Origin: an uncultured Saprospiraceae bacterium
Lineage (GTDB): Bacteria > Bacteroidota > Bacteroidia > Chitinophagales > Saprospiraceae
Direction: 5' to 3'
Assembly: GCA_938016265.1 (NCBI GenBank)
Contig: CALLWB010000042.1
Location: 1-64,000, forward strand
Length of the DNA: 64,000 bases
Shown here: positions 26,778-35,002 of the stretch, piece after piece
Layout: the number at the start of each line of letters is the position of its first letter
Position numbering within the stretch: position 1 is the stretch's first letter
Made by a program: the position numbers and the translations under genes
The notes under the pieces: model-generated
The model's database searches: none
Told to the model about the DNA's origin: nothing
What the model saw: only the letters and a program-made list of their open reading frames with translations

Positions 26778-27413
26778 TTAATTGTCAGAGGACTGACTCG
26801 TTTTCTTTTGGTTGACTAACCATCTGTTGATTTCTCTATATGCAGATCGCTTGTCTTGCCAGTGAATTCTTCCTGCCACTTCTTCTCCTTTGTAGGAGGT
26901 CAACCAGTATTCAATGATGAGTTTTGCTTTAACAAACTCCTTGCTAAAGGTGGCAAAGTCATGTACTTTGAAGGTTTGCAACGCTGGATCTTTAGGAATG
27001 GCAATTACTTTCGCATCCAATTCTCCGGTGTCTTCCATACGAAACAGAGCAATTGGCAGCACCTCCATTACAGTGCCCTGTGGTTGGCTTTCTGACAATA
27101 CCAGAACGTCAAGTGCATCTCCATCTCCCCCCAAAGCAGGATCCATATAGGTAGAAGGAATAAAACCATAATTGCCAGGATATGGGAGAAAATTGACAAT
27201 ACCCTCCTTTCCCCCTTTTTGGTCGAGCAAAAATTCCCCTGTTCCCTTATCATATTTATACTGATGACTCGTTCCGGCGGGGATCTCAATAACTGCTCGA
27301 ATTGCCGTTGTATCTGAATAAGTAGAAAGCTCCATTAATGTTGCCTCACTCGATTGTTTGCAACCTTGCAGAAGACTAAAAACAATAAGGGCAACCATCC
27401 ATTTTTTGTACAT
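26778..27413 (-). CDS. ppa: Lipoprotein inorganic pyrophosphatase (family I)
   Basis: This 211-residue protein has the soluble family I pyrophosphatase core: VIEIPAGTSHQYKYDKGTGEF near residue 41, NYGFIPSTY near 80 and the metal-binding GGDGDALDVLVL (DxDxxD) near 94. It differs from the usual cytoplasmic enzyme in having a lipoprotein signal (ALIVFSLLQGCKQSS, Cys18), so it should sit outside the cytoplasm. Similar lipoprotein versions are known in Bacteroidota annotations, but their role is unclear. It starts 11 bp after the TIR-like/TPR/SDR gene and is probably co-transcribed with it. Confidence 0.9.
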   Translation of the reverse strand: MYKKWMVALIVFSLLQGCKQSSEATLMELSTYSDTTAIRAVIEIPAGTSHQYKYDKGTGEFLLDQKGGKEGIVNFLPYPGNYGFIPSTYMDPALGGDGDALDVLVLSESQPQGTVMEVLPIALFRMEDTGELDAKVIAIPKDPALQTFKVHDFATFSKEFVKAKLIIEYWLTSYKGEEVAGRIHWQDKRSAYREINRWLVNQKKTSQSSDN

Positions 27414-27424
27414 AGCTCTAGGTC

Positions 27425-30349
27425 TTATTTCTTCTTCTTTTTTTCCTTTCTATCAATAAACACTGCAGATGCTTGTTGATTACTAAACATCAATACATCC
27501 TGAATATTCACATTTGGCGAACGAGAAGCAACAAAATAAACAGTCTCTGCTACTTCATCAGGCGTCAGTGGAATAAATCCTTGATATTGATCGTTTGCTT
27601 TTTTTGAATCCCCGTCAAATTTGACTAGAGAAAACTCAGAACCCACATGGCCTGGAGAGACAGAACTCACTTTAATATTGTACTGCATTAAATCCATTCG
27701 AATTGCTTTGGTCAATGCTTCCACTGCATGTTTTGTAGCACAATAGACAGCGCTTTTCGGGTAAACTTCTTTTCCGGCTACTGATCCAATATTGATGATG
27801 TGACCTGAGCCTCGTGCCACCATTTGGGGAGCGATCGTCCGTGTCATATATAGCAGTCCTTTTATATTGGTATCAATCATTGTTTCCCAATGGTCAACGG
27901 ACGCCTCATGGAAAGAATCCAGCCCTTTTGCAAGGCCGGCATTATTGATCAGGATGTCTATTCGGTTAGGTTTGCGCTCCAGTTTGGACATGAACTTAAT
28001 AACGGCTGTTATGTCCTGTACATCAAAAGCAAGCGTCATCACCTTGACCTTATATTTTGCCTCTAGTTTCTTTTCAATTTCTTTAAGGCGTTTTTTTCTT
28101 CTACCAGTTAGTATCAAATTATAGCCTTCTTTAGCAAAGCGCTGTGCAATAGCCAATCCGATGCCTGCTGTTGCTCCAGTGATTAGCACATGCATATCTT
28201 TAGGCTTCCTATTTTTTTTCATTTTCCGAACCGCATGTTTCAACTTTTTAGATTTACCAGATGAAGATTTGGAGCCTTTTCTCTGATTATCTGCAACAGG
28301 AGTTCCTTTCCTTTGCTTTTTGTTATCGGGTTTGGAAACTTTTTCTTTTGCTTCTTTCTGTTTTTTTGATTCCGCGGACTTTTTGGGAGGAGCAAACAAA
28401 TCATCATTTTGCTTTGTCTTTAGTATCGGATTTGCGATACAAGCAGATTCATAAGCCTTAGAAGCAGCCTTCTGTTTTCCTAGTGTATAGTAGATTTTTG
28501 CTAGTTCGAAGCAGGCATATTGGTGAATTTTATCCACCTTTTTCACTTTTTTAAATTTCTTGATTGCTTCCTTTTCATCTCCAAGCTCCATGAGTAATTG
28601 ACCATATTGGTAAAATACTTCAGGATTTTTATCATCGATCACTTGCGCTTTTTCAAAGTGTGTGATTGCGTGTGGCAATTGTTTTTTGAAATGCCTGGTG
28701 ATCAAAATACCAAGTCGTAGATGCGGTTCTCCTTTTCTAGGATTGATTTCTAATGCTTTTTCATAAAAATTCCTGGACAATTGATAGTCGCCGGTCTCGT
28801 AGTAAAGTGCACCCAATTTCAAAAACGGGTCATCATCCTTAGGGTCAAGCGTAGCGATTTTCTCTAAATAAGGCACCGCTGCCATCGGATCGTTGAAAGT
28901 AGATCTAAGAAGAGAAGCCATTTCTCGATTTGCTGCCAGGTGATCAGGATTTTCTCTGAGTAGCAGCTCCAACTCATTTTTAGCTCGTTCTGGCTCTGCA
29001 TTATTGGCAGCATTCACAGCAGAAATAAATAGTTGATCCAATTCGCGGGGGAGGGCTTCTTCTACTGATTCTTCCTCTACCTGCGCCTCATCTATAGTTG
29101 GTTCGATATCGGCAGCAAGTTCTTCTTCAGGCGGTGGTTCGGGCGCTAAAGCTGGTTCTTCCGGAGCAACTGCTTCTAATTCTTCCGTTTTTTCTGTCAA
29201 TTCTTCGGCAGACAACTCAGGAAGCAATTCGACGACTATATCTTCTGTATTTTTTAATTCTTCGGGGATATCCAATTCCGCATTTTCTTCGACAATATCA
29301 AGCGCTGGTTCTTCAACAATTGGTTCCTCCTCTAGGTTTTCTATTTGTAGATCGGACTCTTCGTATTCAATAATGGGACTTTCTTCTATTGTTGACTCTG
29401 CTTCTTCTATTGTAAGTTCTTCCGTATTTGTTTCTGGACTTTCTGTTGGAGTTATCTCGGTGAGTGAGTCGGATAATTCATTAACCTCTTCTGTTAGTGT
29501 TTCGATGGGGGTATCACCGACAAGATTTAAAGAAGTATCGAGTGTTTCCTCTACAAAAACTTCCTCCAAAATTTCTTTTGGGGTTTCAGGCACCTGGTCC
29601 TCGTCCTCGGAGGAAAAAATGTTTTCTAGTACATCACTTATCTTATCTACTATTTTTCCGCCAATTGGTGGCACAGGCCCGGAGATAAAAGAAACACCTT
29701 CCATCCCAATTGGTTCCGCATCTGGATCTACTACCACTTCAGGGATATCTATTGCAGGAGGCACTTCAGGAATATCGGTATCTACAGCACTTTCCCCTTC
29801 ATTTGCAGCACTACCAATTGTAGGAGGTTCAATACCGTGAATACGGAAAAAGTTGCTGTAATTATTAGCTGTAAATTCCTCTAAAGTGGATAAGTTTAAA
29901 GTACGCAGATGGTTTAAAAATGGGGCAATGATGTTAGAAACTCTTCTAATAACGAAGACTCTCCAATTGTAGGTTTCTAATTCTAATGGTGAAATATTGT
30001 CCTTTCTTGCTCTCAAAGAGGCATATTCTTCTTCCCAAAATTTGATATACTCCTCGTCTTCCTTTAATGTCCCCATCATAATGGGTTTGATACATGGAGC
30101 GATGTCCGGATCCTGGATAAACTCTAAGGCCTTGTTCATACTTTCGCTGGAAGAAAGAAACTCATTGCTAATAAACAATAAAATAGGATCTTTCTGAGCG
30201 CGCATCAGCCGCTTTGTTTTTTCCTGGTCACCGTCCTTCCTAAGATCGTGGGTAAAAGTCGCTCCATATGGACTCAAGTCCTCAACGATTTTGTCAATAT
30301 CTTTTTTGTTATAGGCGCAATACGTTAAGAACGTGTTTTCTTTACTCAT
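27425..30349 (-). CDS. TIR-like / TPR / short-chain dehydrogenase fusion protein
   Basis: This single 974-residue frame has five parts. Residues 1-175 are TIR-like (TFLTYCAYNKKDIDKIVEDL, DPILLFISNEFLSSSESMNKALEF). Residues about 183-436 are very acidic and Glu/Pro/Thr-rich. Residues about 436-640 hold four or five TPRs (PFLKLGALYYETGDYQLSRN, then FYEKALEINP). Residues 640-720 are a Lys-rich linker. Residues 720-974 are a complete YdfG-like NADP-dependent SDR: TGATAGIG, NNAG, GSVAG (Ser) and YCATK (Tyr/Lys near 868). In the TIR part, the SEWCxxE motif of NADase TIRs aligns with SESMNKAL, so the catalytic Glu seems to be Ala. An internal ATG (MHVLITGATAG) might also start a separate SDR. It is upstream of the pyrophosphatase gene by 11 bp. 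Confidence 0.82.
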   Translation of the reverse strand: MSKENTFLTYCAYNKKDIDKIVEDLSPYGATFTHDLRKDGDQEKTKRLMRAQKDPILLFISNEFLSSSESMNKALEFIQDPDIAPCIKPIMMGTLKEDEEYIKFWEEEYASLRARKDNISPLELETYNWRVFVIRRVSNIIAPFLNHLRTLNLSTLEEFTANNYSNFFRIHGIEPPTIGSAANEGESAVDTDIPEVPPAIDIPEVVVDPDAEPIGMEGVSFISGPVPPIGGKIVDKISDVLENIFSSEDEDQVPETPKEILEEVFVEETLDTSLNLVGDTPIETLTEEVNELSDSLTEITPTESPETNTEELTIEEAESTIEESPIIEYEESDLQIENLEEEPIVEEPALDIVEENAELDIPEELKNTEDIVVELLPELSAEELTEKTEELEAVAPEEPALAPEPPPEEELAADIEPTIDEAQVEEESVEEALPRELDQLFISAVNAANNAEPERAKNELELLLRENPDHLAANREMASLLRSTFNDPMAAVPYLEKIATLDPKDDDPFLKLGALYYETGDYQLSRNFYEKALEINPRKGEPHLRLGILITRHFKKQLPHAITHFEKAQVIDDKNPEVFYQYGQLLMELGDEKEAIKKFKKVKKVDKIHQYACFELAKIYYTLGKQKAASKAYESACIANPILKTKQNDDLFAPPKKSAESKKQKEAKEKVSKPDNKKQRKGTPVADNQRKGSKSSSGKSKKLKHAVRKMKKNRKPKDMHVLITGATAGIGLAIAQRFAKEGYNLILTGRRKKRLKEIEKKLEAKYKVKVMTLAFDVQDITAVIKFMSKLERKPNRIDILINNAGLAKGLDSFHEASVDHWETMIDTNIKGLLYMTRTIAPQMVARGSGHIINIGSVAGKEVYPKSAVYCATKHAVEALTKAIRMDLMQYNIKVSSVSPGHVGSEFSLVKFDGDSKKANDQYQGFIPLTPDEVAETVYFVASRSPNVNIQDVLMFSNQQASAVFIDRKEKKKKK

Positions 30350-30423
30350 TATAATATCAGATTATCGTGATCGTGACTGGGGTAGTTTGCCAAAAAGCAA
30401 AAATAAGGAATCTAATTGATTAA

Positions 30424-30596
30424 TTGTTACTAAGTTATTTGGTTATTGAGTTTTTAAGTATACTTATTTATTCCGTGCACTCCCTTATTTGGTGATTGAA
30501 TATATTGAGTACTTGGTTGTTATGTGAACTCGCTAGCCAATCAGAAACCTAAATCCAATACAAGGTAAACTCAATTACTCAATTACTAAGTAACAA
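30424..30596. repeat. Intergenic inverted repeat built of degenerate octamers (copy A)
   Basis: Arms 30424-30453 and 30567-30596 pair at 25 of 30 positions. Each arm reads as eight-base units (TTGTTACT, AAGTTATT, TGGTTATT, GAGTTT on the left). The interior continues with similar units (TGGTGATT, GAGTACTT). It fills almost the entire gap between two minus-strand genes. Related sequence occurs at 34105-34276 and 34855-34890. Confidence 0.55.
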
Positions 30597-30600
30597 AATT

Positions 30601-31923
30601 TTACTCACTAATGAGTTGGTCTACAAATGCTTTAAAACTTTTCTTATAATTGGCGTACTGACTGGTTGCCGGGCCAGAAAATCCGGTGTGAATTTTTCTT
30701 ACTTTCCCTTTTTTATCTATAAAAATCAGTGTAGGATAGGAGATAATTTTATTCAACATTGGTAATAGATCACTTGCCTCTTTTTTGCTAGAAGAACCAT
30801 TCGCTAGCAACACTTCATAATTAACATTAAACTTAGATTTAAATCGCTCAATTGCTTGAAATGACTTGTCTTTATCCCTATGTTTTTCAAAAGCCAAACC
30901 AATCACTTCGAGCGATTCTTTGGAGGAAGCATTATAATACTCCGATAGAAAAGCAGTCTCATCTGCGCAATTTGGACACCAGGTGCCTAAGATTTGGACA
31001 AGGCGCACTTTGCCTTTATACTGATCATCTTCCAGAGAAATAGACTCCCCTTTTGCGTTTGGAAATTTGAAAGACACTTTGTCATATCCGGGTTTCAGAT
31101 AAGTCAGGCTATCCGCATTGGTTAGTTGGAAATTAGGATTGCGTTTGGCCGTCCAGGTAGTTTTATAATGACTACCAGACCAGAAGGCACCGATCATTGT
31201 ATCATCGTCTAGCACTTTGGCCTCATATAGAAACGCGTGCGACCCGTCAAAACAAGACAGATAGACCTTATTCGCCTGCATCGTTCCTTCCAGAAATCTA
31301 AAATCACCAGTCTCCGTTTGAAAAGTCCCTGTCAGATGATTCCCTTCCAATTTAAACTCTCCAATTGCCGGATATTCATCTTCTGTATCCGGGCTGAAAT
31401 GTACTTCCCATTTGCCAGAAAGATCGATTTTGGGTTGTTTGCGAAGCGTAGAAAAACGGTAATCGCGACCGTGAAAAGCGACAAACGGAATTTTGTAGTT
31501 TTCTTTGGTCTCTACAATCCATTTTCCTTCCATTACATTTTCCTCGTAGATGGCTTCTATTCTGGACTCGTAGTGTGGGAAAGCGATGGTCAGGGTATCT
31601 GTTCCTGTTCGTCTGTTTCTACCTATGGTGATATCATCGACCTTTATCCGCTCCTCTCCATTGATAATTTCCAAATAGACCTCATTTCCATTTTCATACT
31701 TCACCTCAAAATTGAAGGGCAATTCGCCACCTGTTATTTCGTCCTTCAGCTGTTCTGATCGGTCTTTGGCTTTAAATTTCTTATCAAAGCCTTTCCCTTC
31801 CAATTTCAGAGTAGCCCGCCAAATTCCAGGAGCAATGGAGTCGTGTGGATTTTTCATTACACAGTTTTCAAAAGTTAAAAGAGTCATACACACTCCCACA
31901 ATCACCAAAATAAAATGTTTCAT
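30601..31923 (-). CDS. TlpA/thioredoxin-like lipoprotein with N-terminal beta-rich domains
   Basis: This is a 440-residue protein with a hydrophobic signal and a Cys at LLTFENC that could be lipidated, although the lipobox is weak. Residues about 30-280 are beta-rich (WRATLKLEGK, ATWTAKRNPNFQL-like segments) with no sure family. Residues about 290-440 are a TlpA/AhpC-type thioredoxin fold with the redox motif GTWCPNCADE near residue 325, then PTLIFIDKKGKVRKIHTGF. In Bacteroidota such proteins act in periplasmic disulfide reduction, for example in cytochrome or stress pathways. The CPNC active site differs from the common CGPC or CPPC. It is a single gene. Confidence 0.82.
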   Translation of the reverse strand: MKHFILVIVGVCMTLLTFENCVMKNPHDSIAPGIWRATLKLEGKGFDKKFKAKDRSEQLKDEITGGELPFNFEVKYENGNEVYLEIINGEERIKVDDITIGRNRRTGTDTLTIAFPHYESRIEAIYEENVMEGKWIVETKENYKIPFVAFHGRDYRFSTLRKQPKIDLSGKWEVHFSPDTEDEYPAIGEFKLEGNHLTGTFQTETGDFRFLEGTMQANKVYLSCFDGSHAFLYEAKVLDDDTMIGAFWSGSHYKTTWTAKRNPNFQLTNADSLTYLKPGYDKVSFKFPNAKGESISLEDDQYKGKVRLVQILGTWCPNCADETAFLSEYYNASSKESLEVIGLAFEKHRDKDKSFQAIERFKSKFNVNYEVLLANGSSSKKEASDLLPMLNKIISYPTLIFIDKKGKVRKIHTGFSGPATSQYANYKKSFKAFVDQLISE

Positions 31924-32018
31924 AATATAATTTGAAAGGTAAAATTACAAATCATAAATAGTTTTCTTGTTGAATTGTTTATATTTTTGAGGAAGAAGCG
32001 AGAAGTGGGAGGCAAGAT

Positions 32019-32062
32019 GCGTGATTTTTCTAAACGCAAAGACACAAAAGCGCAAAGATTTT
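32019..32062. repeat. Copy 2 of a dispersed intergenic repeat
   Basis: It reads GCGTGATTTTTCTAAACGCA followed by AAGACACAAAAGCGCAAAG. It aligns with 15324-15366 through GCGTG, ATTTTTCTAAA and GCAAAG. It lies between the TlpA-like lipoprotein gene and the membrane protein gene; nothing else is obvious in that gap. Confidence 0.5.
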
Positions 32063-32166
32063 TATCGTACAGGAGTCTCGCAACTACCACTGGGAGCGGC
32101 TTCACAGCCGAGCGGTCTCTCTTCTCCTAGCCCACAGGCGGTCTTCTTTTGAATAAAAAAATAAAC

Positions 32167-32811
32167 ATGGGTTCATTTAAAACTATGATGATTATTTCGA
32201 TAGTGGCTAGTGTGCTGGCTTCTATCGCAGATGTGATGATCTTATATTCTCCGAATGGTGGATATCATACCATGGACTATCTATTTCTTCGGGATGTGCC
32301 TTATCAGCGACTGGTGATTGGTCATTTTCTGGGGATATTGACAATTCCAGCTTATCTGCTTGGTTTTTGGTGGGTTTCCAGGGCATTGGCCCCGCTAGGA
32401 AAACACATACCGGGTCGAGCATTTGGGGTCGCCATTTTCATTCTGATATTAGGAGTCACCTATCATGCAAGTGTTGGAATGATCTGGTTGTTGGCAAATG
32501 ATCTGGAACATTCTACAGAGCTATTGGCTAAAGGCCGGATTTTTTTTGAGCCGATTTCCAATATCCTGATTGTACTAGTTATGATCTTTAGTACCTGGTT
32601 GGGGGCTTGGATTTATCAACAAAAAACGATGTTTCCCAGATGGATGGTTTGGTTTCTACCTGTTTTCCCGTTTCTGTTGTTTGTTGCTTGTTATTTGATT
32701 ATTCCTGTTATTGGGAATGTCCTGATTCCTGCTGGCTTCAATATCACAATTGGGATATTTCTTCTGGCATCTTTTTTGGCATTAAAAGATCAAGACTTAA
32801 TCGGCAATTAA
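32167..32811 (+). CDS. Six-helix integral membrane protein of unknown function
   Basis: The protein has about 214 residues from the ATG at 32167. A TTG at 32149 would add MNKKIN but seems less likely. There are about six hydrophobic helices (MMIISIVASVLASIADVMIL, FGVAIFILILGVTYHASVGM and others) with little soluble sequence. YHAS and the GGYHTMDYL loop between helices may be functional. I do not recognise the family with confidence; it resembles small Bacteroidota membrane proteins annotated only as DUFs. Confidence 0.7.
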   Translation: MGSFKTMMIISIVASVLASIADVMILYSPNGGYHTMDYLFLRDVPYQRLVIGHFLGILTIPAYLLGFWWVSRALAPLGKHIPGRAFGVAIFILILGVTYHASVGMIWLLANDLEHSTELLAKGRIFFEPISNILIVLVMIFSTWLGAWIYQQKTMFPRWMVWFLPVFPFLLFVACYLIIPVIGNVLIPAGFNITIGIFLLASFLALKDQDLIGN

Positions 32812-32956
32812 TAGCACACTGCTAACCAGTCAGTTGAGGCGAATTAAAGCATTAAAAAAATATAATAATAATTTCCTTTCGGAGAATTTATTACTACCTT
32901 AAACCAATTACCTCTCCCAATTAAGCTATAATCAATCATCTTTAACTAGGTCAAAA

Positions 32957-34102
32957 ATGAATTATTCAAAAATAATTTTAGTGCTTCTTCTTGGATTTTT
33001 TGCCTTGTCTGGCTGTACATCCGACAAAAAAAATCCAGTAGTTGTCAAGAAGGATGGAACAGTTGTCCAGGAAAAAAAGACAAAAAAAGCTCCTAAATCA
33101 GAATCTACTTCAAAAGAGGTACAAAAAAAGGTACTCCCGCCTAGCAAGAAAGAGTCAACAACACAAAAACAAGCCCCAAAACAAACCACCACCAGAGTTG
33201 AAATGGACAAACCTGACCCTGCGCCAAAAAGCACTAGCGCATCCCGCGGATCCGCGTCCGCCATCACTAATGCTGTGAATAAAGTCAGAACCAAAGGATG
33301 CCAGTGCGGCGGAAAACGATACTCACCCGCTCCCCCACTCTCCTGGAATGCCCAACTGGCAAACGCCGCCACCAATCACTCCAAATCAATGGCAAGAAGC
33401 AAAAAACTAAGCCACGGAGATATCGGTCGCAGCCTAAAAAATGCAGGGTACAGCTTTGCAGATGCCGCCCAAAGTATTGCTAAACAAGGAAACTCCTACG
33501 ATCAGGTATTAGCATTCTGGCTAAAAAGCGAAAGAAATTGCGCCGATATTATGAAACCGGGACTCCGCGAAATTGGGATTGGTTTTGACAATGGCTACTG
33601 GACACAACTTCTAGGAAAACGGCTGTCTGGTGCACCTGCTTCGAGTAGTACTGCTTCTAGTTCTGGCAGTTCCTCATCAAGTGGAAACTCCTACACCGCT
33701 GCCATCCCCAATCTAAAAAGTGAAATGCTGGCAGCCGTCAACCATCTTCGTAAAAATGGGTGTATGTGCGGTAGCAAACGTTTTAATCCTGTGCCCCCAC
33801 TCCGCTGGAATTCAAAATTGGAATCTTCTGCTCGCAAACATGCACAGGATATGGCCAGGCGCAATCAGCTATCACACACTGGAGGCGACGGTTCTAAAGT
33901 TGCCACCCGCGCCAAACGGGAAGGATACAACTATCGCTCTTTAGGAGAAAATGTCTCCAAATCCAAGCCTTCCGTTCAAGCGGCGGTCAATAGTTGGAAG
34001 AGCAGTCCACCACATTGTGAGAATATGATGAAAGCGGATTTTAAGGAATTTGGTGCTGCGAAGGTGGGTGCTTATTGGGCGCAGAATTTTGGCTCCCAGT
34101 AA
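32957..34102 (+). CDS. Lipoprotein with two tandem CAP/SCP domains
   Basis: This 381-residue lipoprotein (LLGFFALSGC, Cys20) has a Lys/Thr/Pro-rich spacer to about residue 95, then two CAP (SCP/PR-1) domains at about 97-220 and 250-381, joined by a Ser-rich linker. Each starts with a similar CxC motif (KGCQCGGKRY and NGCMCGSKRF) and PPLxWN. Domain 2 has the full CAP set: LSHTGG, SLGENVS and YWAQNFG. Domain 1 has LSHGD, but the GEN position reads AAQSIAK, so the conserved Glu is Gln and its site is probably inactive. Bacterial CAP proteins are exported and mostly uncharacterised. Confidence 0.9.
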   Translation: MNYSKIILVLLLGFFALSGCTSDKKNPVVVKKDGTVVQEKKTKKAPKSESTSKEVQKKVLPPSKKESTTQKQAPKQTTTRVEMDKPDPAPKSTSASRGSASAITNAVNKVRTKGCQCGGKRYSPAPPLSWNAQLANAATNHSKSMARSKKLSHGDIGRSLKNAGYSFADAAQSIAKQGNSYDQVLAFWLKSERNCADIMKPGLREIGIGFDNGYWTQLLGKRLSGAPASSSTASSSGSSSSSGNSYTAAIPNLKSEMLAAVNHLRKNGCMCGSKRFNPVPPLRWNSKLESSARKHAQDMARRNQLSHTGGDGSKVATRAKREGYNYRSLGENVSKSKPSVQAAVNSWKSSPPHCENMMKADFKEFGAAKVGAYWAQNFGSQ

Positions 34103-34114
34103 ATTGGTTATTGA

Positions 34115-34251
34115 GTGTATTAAGTTATTCAGCTGCAGATGATTAAACGTTGAACTCAAACAATGGACAAATAATAGAATTATTTTAAGCAACGCGTAGC
34201 TTTGCGAGGCAAAACAGCATGTTAATAACCATCCCTAATAACTTAATACAC
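34115..34251. repeat. Intergenic inverted repeat built of degenerate octamers (copy B)
   Basis: GTGTATTAAGTTATT (34115-34129) and AATAACTTAATACAC (34237-34251) are a perfect 15-bp inverted repeat. Flanking units (TGGTTATT on the left; CTAATACCTAGTAACTCAA on the right) extend the octamer-like pattern of copy A. It lies at the end of the CAP-domain gene and next to the convergent gene, so one role could be bidirectional termination. The interior includes GCAACGCGTAGC. Confidence 0.55.
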
Positions 34252-34270
34252 CTAATACCTAGTAACTCAA

Positions 34271-34807
34271 CTATCGGGAAGATTCTCCCTTGAAGTGATT
34301 GTTCTTCAACTTAAACAACACATTAAACGTGGTCAGTGATCCGTAAATTCGGGTGATGTATTGTTGCAGGTTGATCTTTTCTTCATCGCTAAGATTTTTG
34401 CTGCTGTTGATGCGTTGTTCCATTACCCGAATTCTATCGCGGACCATTACGATCTTATGGAAAAAGGATTCGATTGGAATTTCTTTTGATTTGAGGTCTG
34501 GATCGTTGGGTTTGAGGACTAAGGTTCCTCCTTTCCAATTGTCTCCGAGGGGGACTAACTCAGTGATATCTGACCATTTTTTGAGGATAGTGATCAGGGA
34601 TTTTTCTGCATCAGAAAAGGTGATGCTTTCCTTTGCCTCCAATTTTTCTACTATTTCAAATTGATCGTACTCTTTGCCAACATCTTTCAGACCATAGAGC
34701 ATAAAACAAATTTCGTAGGAGTTGTAATTAAGTTTCATGACTACGCCATCTCCAAATGCAGGGTGTTTCACTCGGGAACCAACACCTAGTAGTTCGCTAT
34801 TATCCAT
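34271..34807 (-). CDS. Conserved hypothetical protein with UvrD-C-like Tudor motif
   Basis: The protein has about 178 residues from the ATG at 34807; an in-frame TTG at 34816 is less likely. The opening GVGSRVKHPAFGDGVVMKL resembles the small Tudor-like motif at the C-terminus of UvrD/PcrA and in several CarD/DUF3553-like proteins that touch RNA polymerase or DNA. The rest is helical (FFHKIVMVRDRIRVMEQRIN, NLSDEEKINLQQYITRIYGS), without a recognised family. A nucleic-acid-related role is possible but only inferred. Confidence 0.65.
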   Translation of the reverse strand: MDNSELLGVGSRVKHPAFGDGVVMKLNYNSYEICFMLYGLKDVGKEYDQFEIVEKLEAKESITFSDAEKSLITILKKWSDITELVPLGDNWKGGTLVLKPNDPDLKSKEIPIESFFHKIVMVRDRIRVMEQRINSSKNLSDEEKINLQQYITRIYGSLTTFNVLFKLKNNHFKGESSR

Positions 34808-34854
34808 ACGTTGCAATTTATTATTTTAGTTTTTGCAATATAAGGAATATTTAG

Positions 34855-34890
34855 AAATTGGTAGTTGGATATTGGGATATTGAGTGGAAC
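34855..34890. repeat. Short octamer-periodic repeat (copy C)
   Basis: The sequence has units TTGGTAGT, TGGATATT, GGGATATT, GAGTGG, in the same style as the repeats at 30424-30596 and 34115-34251. It lies upstream of the Tudor-like gene, with no second arm visible. Confidence 0.4.
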
Positions 34891-35002
34891 AAGTCTTGAT
34901 TTTCAACAATAACATTCTCGTCTCCTATTTGAAGGGTTTTGAATAGACTTTGTTTTGAATATTTTATACCTTGAAAAACTGTTTAACTAAACATTAAAAA
35001 AA

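Noticed and set aside
29373-29840. 155-residue Ser/Thr-rich plus-strand ORF
   Set aside because: It is the antisense of the acidic Glu/Thr-rich region of the TIR/TPR/SDR protein and has no start context of its own.
27425-30349. Definite antiphage defence system
   Set aside because: A TIR-like domain alone is not enough; the catalytic Glu seems absent and no other defence genes lie nearby.
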